In this document: piece by piece, positions 43,175 through 52,944 of the stretch
Numbering within the stretch: position 1 is the first letter of the stretch
Layout of the letters: the number at the start of each line of letters is the position of its first letter
Assembly: GCF_017310015.1 (NCBI RefSeq)
Contig: NZ_CP022297.1
Coordinates: forward strand, 558,001 to 622,000
Source of the DNA: Marinobacterium iners
GTDB taxonomy: Bacteria; Pseudomonadota; Gammaproteobacteria; Pseudomonadales; Balneatricaceae
Length of the DNA: 64,000 nucleotides
Reading direction: 5' to 3'
Notes under the pieces: generated by a model
The model's database searches: none
What the model saw: the letters and a program-made list of their open reading frames with translations, nothing else
What the model was told of the DNA's origin: nothing
Made by a program: the position numbers and the translations under genes

Positions 43175-45135
43175 TCTTTCCCGAACTGGGTGAATATGCA
43201 CTGATTCTTGCACTGTGCCTGTCAGTATTGTTGACCGTGGTGCCGATGGTCGGCGCGACCCGCGGTAATGCTCTCTGGATGGGATTTGCCCGCCCTCTGA
43301 GCAAGGGTATGTTTCTGTTCACGCTGTTCAGCTTTTTGTGTCTGGGCTGGGCCTTTCTGGATAATGACTTCTCCGTTGTCTATGTAGCTAACAACTCCAA
43401 TACGGCGCTGCCCTGGTATTATCGTCTTAGCGCCGTCTGGGGTGGCCATGAAGGCTCCCTGCTGCTGTGGGCGCTGATTCTTTCGGGCTGGACCGTAGCC
43501 GTAGCGATAAAAAGCCGCGACCTTCCACCGGACATCATTGCCCGCGTGCTGGCGGTAATGGGGTTGATATCGGTCGGTTTTTATCTGTTTATCCTGTTTA
43601 CTTCCAGCCCGTTTGAACGCTATCTGCCTGGTTTTCCGCAGGAAGGTGCAGACCTTAATCCTCTGCTGCAGGATTTTGGCCTTATCGTCCATCCGCCCAT
43701 GCTGTATATGGGTTATGTGGGCTTTGCGGTTTCCTTCGCTTTTGCCATTGCGGCCCTGCTCAGTGGGCGGCTTGATGCGGCATGGGCGCGCTGGTCACGT
43801 CCCTGGACGTCCGTTGCCTGGGCTTTTCTGACCCTTGGTATCGCTCTGGGCAGCTGGTGGGCCTACTACGAGCTAGGCTGGGGAGGCTGGTGGTTCTGGG
43901 ATCCGGTTGAAAACGCATCCCTCATGCCGTGGCTGGTGGGTACCGCACTGATGCACAGCCTGGCCGTGACCGAAAAACGCGGTGTATTCAAAAGCTGGAC
44001 CGTACTGCTTGCGATCTTCACCTTCTCGTTGAGTCTGCTGGGTACCTTCCTTGTACGCTCCGGTGTACTGACATCGGTACATGCTTTTGCTTCCGACCCT
44101 GAGCGTGGACTGTTCATTCTGATTATGCTGGCGATTGTCATTGGCGGCTCGCTCTTGTTGTATGCACTGCGTGCCGGTCAGATGAAGAGTGAATCAAGCT
44201 TTGGCCTGATGTCCCGTGAAAGCATGCTGCTGGTCAATAACGTACTGCTGGTTGTTGTCTGTGCAATGGTACTGCTGGGTACAATCTACCCGTTGATCGT
44301 TGATGCACTGGGGTTGGGCAAACTGTCTGTTGGGCCCCCCTATTTCAATGCTTTGTTCAACCCCTTGATGGCGATCCTGATGCTGGCGATGGGGGTCGGC
44401 GCCGTCAGCCGCTGGAAGCAGACATCCATGTCAATGATGGTGCAGCAGCTCTGGCTGCCGGGTGTGTTGGCGCTGGTGCTGGGAGCGGGCAGTGCCTGGC
44501 TCTATGCCGGTGAGTTGAAGCCCTGGGTAGTGCTGGGGCTGGTGCTGTCCTGGTGGGTAGTGCTGGCCGGCTTGCGTGATCTGTACAACCGCCTGCGTCA
44601 CCGCCGCGAGAAGCTGAAGGGCTTGTCGAAGCAGACTCGCAGCTACTACGGCATGGTGCTGGCGCATGTGGGAGTGGCCGTTACGGTGGTGGGGGTTTCT
44701 CTGGTGTCGGTGTACACCGAGCAGCGCGATCTTCGAATGCAGCCGGGTGATACCCTGAGTTTCCGTGATTACACCTTTGTGTTTGAAGGAAGTAAGCACG
44801 TGGAAGGCCCTAATTTTACCTCCGACCAGGGGCAGATCAGGGTGCTGCACAAGGGCGAACCCTATGGATTCATGAAGCCTGAGAAACGACTCTATACCGC
44901 GCGTGGCAATGTAATGACCGAAGCCGCGATTGATCCCGGGTTTACCCGTGACCTGTATGTGGCCTTGGGCGAGCCGCTCGAAAATGGCGCCTGGGCTGTG
45001 CGCATGCAGTACAAGCCCTATGTACGCTGGCTTTGGCTTGGCGGGCTGTTGATGACGGCGGGTGGCCTGTTGGCCGCTTCCGATCCGCGCTACCGTAAGC
45101 GTCTGCGCCCGGCAGCGGCGCTGGCTGAAGCATGA
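43171..45135 (+). CDS. ccmF: Cytochrome c heme lyase subunit CcmF
   Basis: The 654-residue polytopic membrane protein has about 14 hydrophobic segments and the heme-handling motif GWGGWWFWDPVENASLMPWL, with conserved His residues in LLWALILSGW-flanking loops and HSLAVTEKRG. It attaches heme to apocytochromes with CcmH and CcmI. It is coupled to ccmE by an ATGA overlap. Confidence 0.97.
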   Translation: MIFPELGEYALILALCLSVLLTVVPMVGATRGNALWMGFARPLSKGMFLFTLFSFLCLGWAFLDNDFSVVYVANNSNTALPWYYRLSAVWGGHEGSLLLWALILSGWTVAVAIKSRDLPPDIIARVLAVMGLISVGFYLFILFTSSPFERYLPGFPQEGADLNPLLQDFGLIVHPPMLYMGYVGFAVSFAFAIAALLSGRLDAAWARWSRPWTSVAWAFLTLGIALGSWWAYYELGWGGWWFWDPVENASLMPWLVGTALMHSLAVTEKRGVFKSWTVLLAIFTFSLSLLGTFLVRSGVLTSVHAFASDPERGLFILIMLAIVIGGSLLLYALRAGQMKSESSFGLMSRESMLLVNNVLLVVVCAMVLLGTIYPLIVDALGLGKLSVGPPYFNALFNPLMAILMLAMGVGAVSRWKQTSMSMMVQQLWLPGVLALVLGAGSAWLYAGELKPWVVLGLVLSWWVVLAGLRDLYNRLRHRREKLKGLSKQTRSYYGMVLAHVGVAVTVVGVSLVSVYTEQRDLRMQPGDTLSFRDYTFVFEGSKHVEGPNFTSDQGQIRVLHKGEPYGFMKPEKRLYTARGNVMTEAAIDPGFTRDLYVALGEPLENGAWAVRMQYKPYVRWLWLGGLLMTAGGLLAASDPRYRKRLRPAAALAEA

Positions 45136-45144
45136 GGATTTGAG

Positions 45145-45696
45145 ATGAATAACCGCAAGATTCTGGTTTTTGTTCCACTGCTGGTTTTCATCCTGCTTGG
45201 CGTGTTTCTTTGGGTCGGGCTGTATCTTGACCCCCGTGAGCTGCCTTCCGAGCTGGCAAAAAACAAGCGTCCTGTACCGCAGTTCAGTCTGCCGTCGGTC
45301 ACGGACCCCGAGCGGACTCTGACGGAAGCGGACCTGACCGGTGAAGTCGCCCTGCTCAATGTCTGGGCGACCTGGTGTCCGACCTGCAAGGAGGAACATG
45401 ATTTCCTGAATATGCTTGCACTGGAGCAGGGTGTGACCATATACGGCGTCAACTACAAGGATGATCCTGCGAAGGCCCGTGAATGGCTGCGCCGCTACAA
45501 GGATCCATACAGGGCTGTGGTGCTGGATCAGAATGGCTCACTGGGCCTGGACCTGGGGGTCTACGGTGCACCTGAAACCTATGTGCTGGATGCGGCTGGA
45601 CGTATTCGTTACCGCCATGTGGGAGCTGTTGATGCCGACGTATGGCAGACCCTGCAACAGGTAATGGCCAGTGTAGAGCAGGAGAGCACACAATGA
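45145..45696 (+). CDS. ccmG: Thiol:disulfide oxidoreductase CcmG (DsbE)
   Basis: The 183-residue product is a membrane-anchored thioredoxin-fold protein. It has an N-terminal helix (about 4-26), the active site WATWCPTCKEE and the cis-Pro loop YGAPETYVLD. It keeps the heme-binding cysteines of apocytochrome c reduced in the periplasm. It ends in an ATGA overlap with ccmH. Confidence 0.96.
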   Translation: MNNRKILVFVPLLVFILLGVFLWVGLYLDPRELPSELAKNKRPVPQFSLPSVTDPERTLTEADLTGEVALLNVWATWCPTCKEEHDFLNMLALEQGVTIYGVNYKDDPAKAREWLRRYKDPYRAVVLDQNGSLGLDLGVYGAPETYVLDAAGRIRYRHVGAVDADVWQTLQQVMASVEQESTQ

Positions 45697-46220
45697 GGGT
45701 ATTTTTGCTGACTTTGCTGATCCTGCTGCCTGGTCTGTCTCAGGCAACAATTGATGCTTACGAGTTCAGCGACGAACAGTACGAAAAGCGGTTTCATGAG
45801 CTGACCGGCGAGCTGCGTTGTCCCAAGTGCCAGAACCAGAATATTGCGGATTCTGATGCTCCGCTGGCGGCGGACTTGCGACGTGAAGTGTACCGCATGC
45901 TGGAACAGGGGGAGCCTAATGAAAGCATCATCGATTTCATGGTGACCCGTTACGGTGAGTTTGTGCTGTACCGCCCAAGGGTCAATGAAGTGACATGGTT
46001 GCTGTGGTACGGACCTTTTGTCCTGTTGGGGATCGGTGTGTTGGCGGTTGTGATGATCAGCCGCAATCGCCGCCAGCACGTTGGATCCACCTCTGGAGAG
46101 GAAACGAGTCGAACCAGGCAAGCGGACGGACGAACGGACGAGTATGCGCCGGAGCCGGGGCTTGACCCGGAAGAGGCTGAGCGTCTGAAGAAGTTACTGC
46201 AACGGGATTCTGATAAATGA
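45693..46220 (+). CDS. ccmH: Cytochrome c maturation protein CcmH
   Basis: The 175-residue product starts with a signal peptide (about 1-18), followed by the redox motif LRCPKCQNQNIADSDAPLA and one membrane helix near 107-125. The C-terminal tail is charged and cytoplasmic. ATG 45693 is chosen because GGAGAG lies just upstream and the signal peptide then begins directly. It is the short CcmH form, with the TPR part in the separate ccmI gene that follows. Confidence 0.96.
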   Translation: MRVFLLTLLILLPGLSQATIDAYEFSDEQYEKRFHELTGELRCPKCQNQNIADSDAPLAADLRREVYRMLEQGEPNESIIDFMVTRYGEFVLYRPRVNEVTWLLWYGPFVLLGIGVLAVVMISRNRRQHVGSTSGEETSRTRQADGRTDEYAPEPGLDPEEAERLKKLLQRDSDK

Positions 46221-47473
46221 GTACATTGTGGATCGGCATAGCTGTCCTGACACTGGTTGCCCTGGCCTGTGTTTTCTGGCCGCTGGTGCGTCATCAGCAG
46301 CTGGCAAAGTCCGAGGCAACTCAACGTCAGCAACAAAACATCGATATTTTCCGTGAGCGACTGGCCGAACTGGAGTCCGAGCGCGAACAAGGAACGTTGG
46401 CAGCGGAGGAGTTCGCGACTCTTAAGCTTGAGTTGGAGCGTAACCTGTTGATCGATGCAGAGGATGTGCCGATGCAGAGCGCGCCGCTGGTTCGTGTTGG
46501 CCAGGCTCAGCTGGTCACCGTCACCTTGCTGGCGTTGATGATCCCGGCTGCGGCATTGGGGCTTTACAACCATCTGGGGCGTGCAGATGACCTGGCCCTT
46601 GCACTCAATGCGCCGGTCAGCCAAGGCTCTCAAGGTGAACAGATGAGTCTTGAGCAGGCTATTGCCGGGCTGGAGCGTGAGCTGGCGGCAAATCCGGATA
46701 ACGCGCAAGGCTGGTACCTGTTGGCCAATACCTATATGAGCATGGGCAACTATGCCGGTGGTGCAGAGGCGTTCCGCGAACTGCTTCAGGTGCTGCCACA
46801 GGATGCCCCGCAATACGCCAGCGTAATGGGGCAGTTGGCACAGGCACTCTACTTTGCCGGTGAAACACAGATGACGGATGAGGTGCGCACTCAGATTGAT
46901 GCAACGCTGAGTATTGATCCGACCGAAATTGCGGCGCTGGGGTTGCTCGGTATTGATGCCTTTGAAAAACAGGACTTCAATGCAGCCATAGAGCACTGGA
47001 ACAAGGCACTGGCCGGTGCCGAAGGACAGGCCGCTGAGTCACTGCGCAGCGGGATTGAGCGAGCAAGAGCTGAGCTGGAAGCGAGAGGGGAGCCGGTCCC
47101 GGATATAGAAATAGAACAGGCTGCGCTGGCTGAGGTAAAACTGCAGGTATCACTGTCAGCCGAACTTGCGGAGCGGGCGCAGCCTGATCAGGTCGTGTTC
47201 ATCTATGCACGACCGATAGGTGGTCGCATGCCGCTCGCAGCGGCACGCTATACAGTATCGGACTTACCAGTGGAGGTGATTCTGGATGACAGTATGGCGA
47301 TGATGCCACAGGCACGCCTGTCACTGCATGATCAGGTTGAAGTGGGGGCCCGGATCAGCCTTTCCGGGCAACCGCAGGCCAGCAGTGGTGATTTCGAAAG
47401 CCGTCCGTTGCAGGTTTCTACTCGTCAGGGTGACGAGGCAGTTACACTGATCATCGACCAGGTGGTACAGTAA
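46217..47473 (+). CDS. ccmI: Cytochrome c biogenesis TPR protein CcmI (CycH)
   Basis: The 418-residue product has two N-terminal membrane helices (about 2-22 and 95-115) that flank a conserved cytoplasmic loop. TPR repeats follow between residues 150 and 285, then a C-terminal beta domain of about 120 residues. It presents apocytochrome c to the CcmFH complex. It closes the ccm operon; its start overlaps ccmH as ATGA. Confidence 0.93.
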   Translation: MSTLWIGIAVLTLVALACVFWPLVRHQQLAKSEATQRQQQNIDIFRERLAELESEREQGTLAAEEFATLKLELERNLLIDAEDVPMQSAPLVRVGQAQLVTVTLLALMIPAAALGLYNHLGRADDLALALNAPVSQGSQGEQMSLEQAIAGLERELAANPDNAQGWYLLANTYMSMGNYAGGAEAFRELLQVLPQDAPQYASVMGQLAQALYFAGETQMTDEVRTQIDATLSIDPTEIAALGLLGIDAFEKQDFNAAIEHWNKALAGAEGQAAESLRSGIERARAELEARGEPVPDIEIEQAALAEVKLQVSLSAELAERAQPDQVVFIYARPIGGRMPLAAARYTVSDLPVEVILDDSMAMMPQARLSLHDQVEVGARISLSGQPQASSGDFESRPLQVSTRQGDEAVTLIIDQVVQ

Positions 47474-47510
47474 CCTTCCGGCGAACATCGAACAGGTAAA
47501 AGGCAAGGGT

Positions 47511-48890
47511 ATGGATATCAGTCTGCGCGAATGGCTCATCATCGGCGGTATACTGATCGTGGTACTGATTCTGATTGACGGCTGGCGCCGTGTGAGTGCC
47601 AACCGCAACCGTTTGCGTCTGGAAATTGACCGTACTCTTTCGGAGTTGGGTGAGGCAGAACCGTCGCAGCACAACCCTGAACTACCTAACGGTGGTGCAC
47701 GGCGGCGCAGTCAGGAATCCGTACGAGAAACCCCGACACAAAAGCCAGCCGCAGCAAAGCCTGAACGAGCCGCAACAACACCGCCACAGCCAGTGCGGCG
47801 TGAGCCGGTATTCAATGAATCGATCACTTCCAAACCCGCGAAGCAGCCATCGAATGCCACGGCGGTACAGGCAGAGCTTAGCGAGATGGACCCGCTGTTT
47901 GATGATATTCCTGCCGATACCGAGACGGGCCGTGCTCGTCCGGTTCGGAACAGAAAGAAATCAACAGCAGAAAACGATTCAACACCAGCGCCGGTACAAC
48001 AGACGATTGACGATGATCCTGAGCTGCTGCGCGCCGTCGAACAGGGTGAACTGCAGGGCGGTTCACTTGACTTCAATACCGATACCGCGCACGAAGAGAG
48101 TCAGATCAGTACCAGCCTGAATGACCGCATGGAGCTGGATTTTGAGCAGCCCATTCCGATCCTGTTCGACAAGGTACCCTCACCCGATGCGGCTGATCTC
48201 CCGGATGACACCCTTGCGGCCTATAAGCGCTCATTGAATGAACAGCCAGAACCTTCTCCGCGCCAGCGTATTGAGAACGATCCATTGCAAGGGCTGACGG
48301 CCACTGAGCTGCCAGCCGAACCGGACGAATCCCTGTTCAGCAGTACCGAGTTGGGTCTGGATGAAGAAAGCCCCGCTGTAGCAGAACCGACACCTGCAGT
48401 GTCTGAAGCGTCGGCTCCTGAAAAACCACGGCCCGGATTGCGCAGTGCACCCGATCCCGAGCACGTTCTGGTGATCACGGTCGTTGGCCGTAACCGTCAG
48501 CTGCTGCCGGGACCCGCTTTGCACAAGATCGTTACGGCCTGTGGCATGGAATGGGGCGAAATGTCGATTTATCATCGCAGTGAAACAGATGCGCCCGATG
48601 CTGCCGTCCAATTCAGTATGACCAACGCCGTTGCACCGGGTACCTTTGACCCAGAGCATCTGGAGCAGCTGCAAACACCTGCCGTGTCCTTCTTCATGTC
48701 CATGAGTGAACCGGATGATCCAATGAACGCTTATGAGTGCATGCTGGCGACCGCTGAAACGCTTGCCAAGCACCTCGACGGCGATCTGCTGGATGAAGAC
48801 CGCTCCGTCATGCGTCCTCAAACCAAGGAACACTATCGCGAGCGCATTCGCGAGTTCGAGATGCACAACCGCACCCGGCGGGTACACTGA
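47511..48890 (+). CDS. zipA: Cell division protein ZipA
   Basis: The 459-residue product has an N-terminal membrane helix (about 9-24), a basic stretch, a long Pro/Gln/Glu-rich linker of about 270 residues and a C-terminal ZipA domain from about residue 315 (VLVITVVGRNRQLLPGPALHKIV and FFMSMSEPDDPMNAYECMLATAETLAKHLDG). The C-terminal domain binds the FtsZ tail and tethers the division ring. It precedes ligA, as in many gammaproteobacteria. Confidence 0.95.
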   Translation: MDISLREWLIIGGILIVVLILIDGWRRVSANRNRLRLEIDRTLSELGEAEPSQHNPELPNGGARRRSQESVRETPTQKPAAAKPERAATTPPQPVRREPVFNESITSKPAKQPSNATAVQAELSEMDPLFDDIPADTETGRARPVRNRKKSTAENDSTPAPVQQTIDDDPELLRAVEQGELQGGSLDFNTDTAHEESQISTSLNDRMELDFEQPIPILFDKVPSPDAADLPDDTLAAYKRSLNEQPEPSPRQRIENDPLQGLTATELPAEPDESLFSSTELGLDEESPAVAEPTPAVSEASAPEKPRPGLRSAPDPEHVLVITVVGRNRQLLPGPALHKIVTACGMEWGEMSIYHRSETDAPDAAVQFSMTNAVAPGTFDPEHLEQLQTPAVSFFMSMSEPDDPMNAYECMLATAETLAKHLDGDLLDEDRSVMRPQTKEHYRERIREFEMHNRTRRVH

Positions 48891-48929
48891 TACCCGCTTT
48901 CGTTCCACCTCTGACCAGACCCAGACTCC

Positions 48930-51290
48930 ATGACCCTGCCTGAATCCGTCGTGACCCGTGCCGAGCAGTTACGCACCGAGATCGAACAACACAGTTACCG
49001 TTATTACGTGCTGGACGAGCCGAGTGTTCCGGATGCGGAATATGATCGGCTTTTCAATGAACTCAAGGCGCTGGAAGCGGAATATCCAGAGCTTGTGAGT
49101 GAAGATTCACCAACGCAGCGAGTCGGTAAAAAGCCGGACTCAGGTTTTGCCGAAGTGCGTCATGAACAGCCCATGCTGTCTCTGGACAACGCCTTCAGTG
49201 ATGACGAGATGGCTACCTTTGTTCGCCGCGCACGTGAGCGTCTGGGGCTGAGCGCTGATGCGCCGCTGGCCATTGTCAGTGAACCGAAGCTGGATGGCCT
49301 GGCGGTCAGCTTGCTGTACGAGCAGGGCCGATTGGTGCGTGCTGCAACCCGGGGCGATGGTTATACAGGTGAGGATATCACCCTTAATGTACGCACCCTG
49401 CCCAGCGTGCCTTTGCGTTTGTTGGGCGAAGGCTGGCCACGGCTGCTGGAAGTGCGGGGCGAGATTTACATGCCCAGAGCCGGTTTTGAACGGCTCAATG
49501 AACAGGCCCGTGATGCCGGTGAAAAAACCTTCGTCAATCCGCGTAATGCCGCCGCTGGCAGCCTGCGTCAGCTGGATCCGGCGGTTACCGCCCGGCGACC
49601 GCTGGAGTTCTGCTGTTACAGTACCGGCGTGGTTGCGGACGGGGAGCTGCCGGGCAGTCACATTGAACGGCTGCAACAACTCAACCGCTGGGGACTTAAA
49701 ATCAATCCGGAAATGCGGCGTGTTGATGGGTTGGAGGGGTGTCGGGAAAGCTACCGCTCACTGGCGGATAAGCGTGATCAGTTGCCCTACGACATTGACG
49801 GCATTGTATTCAAACTGGACCGGCTTGATCAGCAGGAAGCGCTGGGCTATGTCGCCCGCGCACCGCGCTGGGCCATTGCGCACAAGTTCCCGGCTCAGGA
49901 AGAGATTACACGCCTCAAGGCGGTTGAGTTTCAGGTTGGCAGAACCGGAGCAATCACACCGGTGGCCAGGCTGGAGCCGGTCTTTGTGGGCGGAGTCACC
50001 GTCAGCAACGCGACCCTGCATAACATGGATGAAATCGCCCGACTTGATGTGCATGCCGGTGACTGGGTCACGGTACGCCGTGCCGGTGATGTCATTCCGC
50101 AAATCGTACAGGTATTGAAGGAGCGTCGCGATGGCACTGAACAAAACATCAGCATCCCTTCATCCTGTCCGGTATGTGGATCGGATGTGGAGCGTACTCG
50201 GCTGATCAAGCGAGGCAAGGGACGGGAACAGGTCAGTGAAGGCTCAATCTACCGCTGTGTCGGTCGACTCTCGTGCCGTGCCCAGCTGACCCAGGCCCTG
50301 ATCCATTTTGTCTCGCGCAAGGCGATGGACATAGATGGGCTGGGCGAAAAGAATATTGAACAGCTGGTTGAGCGTGGCCTGATAAAGTCTCCGGCTGATC
50401 TGTATCGACTACGGGTGGAAGACCTGCTCGAACTCGACGGTTTCGCACAGGTGTCAGCTGAAAAACTGTACAGCGCCATTGCGTCCAGCCGCCGCGTGGA
50501 GCTGGCCCGCTTTATCTACGCGCTTGGCATTCCGGAAGTGGGGGAAGGCACGGCGCGCACGCTGGCGCTGCAGCTGGGGTCTCTTGCGCGGTTGCGTCAG
50601 GCACTGCCGTTGCTGCTGACATGGTTGCCGGATATCGGGCTGGAAGTAGGGCATGAGATTCATAACTTCATGCAGGACGAGCATAACTGCCAAGTGATGG
50701 ATGCATTACTGGCACAGGGCATTGAACTTCAGCAGGAGGCCGATATTGCAGCAGCGCTGCAGGGCGCCATCAGTCTGCCGATGTTGCTGCAGCGGCTGGA
50801 CATACCGGGAGTGGCCAAAACCGGTGCTACGGCTCTGGCCGATCACTTCCGGTCACTGGAGCCTCTTCTGCAGGCAGATGCCGAGGCACTGGAATCGGTT
50901 GCCAAGCTCAGCAAAAAGGCGCGTAGCGGCCTGCTGCAGAAGTTGGCAGAGCCTGACTGGTGTGAGCAGGCAAGGGCACTGGAGCAGCAACTAAAGGCCT
51001 TTGGCATGCACTGGCAGTGCGAGGGTCCGTCTGATACCGGCTCCACACAGCCACTGGCCGGGCAGACCTGGGTACTGACTGGAACGCTCGAAACCATGAC
51101 CCGAGACGAGGCCAAGGATCGCTTGCTGGCACTGGGTGCCAAGGTCAGCGGCTCCGTCTCCGGCAAGACTCAGTGTGTGGTGGCCGGTCCGGGTGCGGGT
51201 TCCAAGCTGAACAAGGCGACAGAGCTGGGCATTGAGGTACTGGACGAGGATGCATTTATGAATCAGTTACAGGCTTGGGAAAAGGCATGA
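48930..51290 (+). CDS. ligA: NAD-dependent DNA ligase LigA
   Basis: The 786-residue ligase has an Ia domain, the adenylation domain with the nucleophile Lys120 in the KLDG motif, an OB fold, a four-Cys zinc site (SCPVCGSDVE ... YRCVGRLSCRAQ), helix-hairpin-helix repeats and a C-terminal BRCT domain (GQTWVLTGTLETMTRDEAKD). It is about 115 residues longer than the E. coli enzyme, as in Pseudomonas; the extra sequence lies between the zinc site and the BRCT domain. The final bases overlap the next start codon. Confidence 0.97.
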   Translation: MTLPESVVTRAEQLRTEIEQHSYRYYVLDEPSVPDAEYDRLFNELKALEAEYPELVSEDSPTQRVGKKPDSGFAEVRHEQPMLSLDNAFSDDEMATFVRRARERLGLSADAPLAIVSEPKLDGLAVSLLYEQGRLVRAATRGDGYTGEDITLNVRTLPSVPLRLLGEGWPRLLEVRGEIYMPRAGFERLNEQARDAGEKTFVNPRNAAAGSLRQLDPAVTARRPLEFCCYSTGVVADGELPGSHIERLQQLNRWGLKINPEMRRVDGLEGCRESYRSLADKRDQLPYDIDGIVFKLDRLDQQEALGYVARAPRWAIAHKFPAQEEITRLKAVEFQVGRTGAITPVARLEPVFVGGVTVSNATLHNMDEIARLDVHAGDWVTVRRAGDVIPQIVQVLKERRDGTEQNISIPSSCPVCGSDVERTRLIKRGKGREQVSEGSIYRCVGRLSCRAQLTQALIHFVSRKAMDIDGLGEKNIEQLVERGLIKSPADLYRLRVEDLLELDGFAQVSAEKLYSAIASSRRVELARFIYALGIPEVGEGTARTLALQLGSLARLRQALPLLLTWLPDIGLEVGHEIHNFMQDEHNCQVMDALLAQGIELQQEADIAAALQGAISLPMLLQRLDIPGVAKTGATALADHFRSLEPLLQADAEALESVAKLSKKARSGLLQKLAEPDWCEQARALEQQLKAFGMHWQCEGPSDTGSTQPLAGQTWVLTGTLETMTRDEAKDRLLALGAKVSGSVSGKTQCVVAGPGAGSKLNKATELGIEVLDEDAFMNQLQAWEKA

Positions 51291-51514
51291 TTGTTCCCTG
51301 GCAGTCACTAGACCCGGATACACTGCAGAATCTGCTGGAGGAGTTTGTCAGTCGTGACGGCACCGACTATGGTGAACAGGAACTCAGTCTGGCACAGAAG
51401 GCCGAGCAGATTCGACTGAAGCTGATCAGCGGTGAGGCTCTGCTGCTGTTCAGCGAAAGCACCGGTCAGTGCAACATTGTGCCCCGTGAACGCTTGCCGG
51501 AGTTTGATCACTGA
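51287..51514 (+). CDS. yheU: YheU-family (UPF0270) small protein
   Basis: The 75-residue product begins MIVPWQSLDPDTLQNLLEEF and continues with SRDGTDYGEQELSLAQK, closely resembling E. coli YheU. The family function is not known. ATG 51287 overlaps the ligA stop codon; the alternative TTG 51275 would add four residues not found in the family. Confidence 0.9.
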   Translation: MIVPWQSLDPDTLQNLLEEFVSRDGTDYGEQELSLAQKAEQIRLKLISGEALLLFSESTGQCNIVPRERLPEFDH

Positions 51515-51537
51515 GCCCGGCGGCGAGGAGATAGTGG

Positions 51538-52242
51538 ATGGAGCAACTGGATCAGATCAGTACACTGATCGCCCTTTCGATGGGGGTGGCCTGGGCCAGT
51601 GGCATCAATCTTTATGCCACGGTGCTCATGCTGGGTGTACTGAACAATATGGGCCATATCAGCCTGCCGCCGGGGCTGGAAATAGTCTCTGATCCATTGG
51701 TGCTGATTGCCGCCGGTTTCATGTACTGCGTTGAGTTTTTCGCTGACAAAACACCGGGGGTTGATACGGGCTGGGACGCCTTGCATACCTTTATTCGCAT
51801 CCCTGCAGGAGCTGCTCTGGCGGCGGGAGCCGTGGGTGATCTGAGCCCAGCTGTTGGACTTGCAGCAGCCCTGACCGGCGCTTCAGTGGCCGCAGGCAGC
51901 CATGCACTCAAGGCGGGCAGTCGGGTCATGATCAACACTTCGCCCGAGCCGGTCAGCAATTGGGTCGCGTCATTCAGTGAGGACCTGCTTGTAATCGGAG
52001 GGCTTTGGACGGCCCTTAACCACCCGTTATGGTTTTTGGGTGGGCTCATACTGTTTATCCTGCTGCTGGTCTGGCTGTTGCCGAAGCTCTGGCGCGGAGT
52101 GAAAAAAGTGTTCGGGTTTCTGGCCAGACTGTTTGGGGGCCAGAAAGATGACAGCCCGAGCCCCGAAGGTGATCTGGAACGTGATGCATGCCGTGCGGCT
52201 GCACCCCGTCCAGGCATTAAGCCTCAGCTGCCTCCGGACTGA
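51538..52242 (+). CDS. DUF4126 membrane protein
   Basis: The 234-residue product has about six hydrophobic segments and the DUF4126 features: ASGINLYATVLMLGVLNNMG, the acidic DKTPGVDTGWDALHTFIRIPAGA, and VAAGSHALKAGSRVMINTSPEP. The C-terminal tail of about 40 residues is charged. Its function is unknown. Its TGA stop abuts the TCA of the convergent CBS gene, forming TGATCA at 52240-52245. Confidence 0.85.
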   Translation: MEQLDQISTLIALSMGVAWASGINLYATVLMLGVLNNMGHISLPPGLEIVSDPLVLIAAGFMYCVEFFADKTPGVDTGWDALHTFIRIPAGAALAAGAVGDLSPAVGLAAALTGASVAAGSHALKAGSRVMINTSPEPVSNWVASFSEDLLVIGGLWTALNHPLWFLGGLILFILLLVWLLPKLWRGVKKVFGFLARLFGGQKDDSPSPEGDLERDACRAAAPRPGIKPQLPPD

Positions 52243-52902
52243 TCAGGCCCAGCTCTCTACGTGACCATCATTGATCAGCATTCTGATCAGATCGGTGCGA
52301 CACACAATGCCTTCCAGCTTCTCGTCGCGGTCTATCACCGGAATTGCGCCGATGGGGTAACGCACAAAGCTGGCGGCAATGCTGGAAACTTCAGTGTCGG
52401 GCGAAGCTACTATCATTTGGCGATGATAGGCCTGAGTGACACTGACCGGTGAGTCAGTGCCACGTTGCATGATGTCGTGTATGGAGATAATGCCCAATGC
52501 CCGTTCGTCAGCATCTACCACCATCAGATGCGAAACTTCCTGCTCCTGCATCAAGGCCCAGGCCTGACGCAGACTGGTTTCCGGCGGAATGGTGAGCACG
52601 GGGCTGGTCATGATCTGGGCCGCCCGCAGCCCTTGCGGCTTTTTGGGCTTGTCACCGGCGGTGCTGGCGTCCTGATAGGCTTTCTGCGAAGCCTTGCCTG
52701 GACTTTCACCGGGAACCTGAAAGCGCTCCTTTGATAGCTGTATGCGCTGCTCAAGATCCTGTTGCTGACGAATCTGGTCTTCAGAGCCCGGTACAGCAGC
52801 ACTGTTGATGCTTTGAGTCAGACCTTCCACTCCGCGGGGGCGAAACAGAGACTCAACTGGTGTCTGGATCCGATACCCCTGATCGTAGATGACAAGTGCC
52901 AT
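52243..52902 (-). CDS. CBS-domain pair protein
   Basis: The 219-residue product has an N-terminal region of about 90 residues with no known fold, including a Gln-rich helix (SEDQIRQQQDLEQRIQLSKE). Two CBS domains follow, at about 95-150 and 160-216 (QIMTSPVLTIPPETSLRQAW; GAIPVIDRDEKLEGIVCRTDLI). CBS pairs bind adenosyl compounds and act as regulatory sensors. It lies 42 bases after mnmC without a terminator, so it may be in the same transcript. Confidence 0.85.
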   Translation of the reverse strand: MALVIYDQGYRIQTPVESLFRPRGVEGLTQSINSAAVPGSEDQIRQQQDLEQRIQLSKERFQVPGESPGKASQKAYQDASTAGDKPKKPQGLRAAQIMTSPVLTIPPETSLRQAWALMQEQEVSHLMVVDADERALGIISIHDIMQRGTDSPVSVTQAYHRQMIVASPDTEVSSIAASFVRYPIGAIPVIDRDEKLEGIVCRTDLIRMLINDGHVESWA

Positions 52903-52944
52903 AAACTGCTACTCCGCCAGTGCCGGATAATGCCGGCCTTCTTA

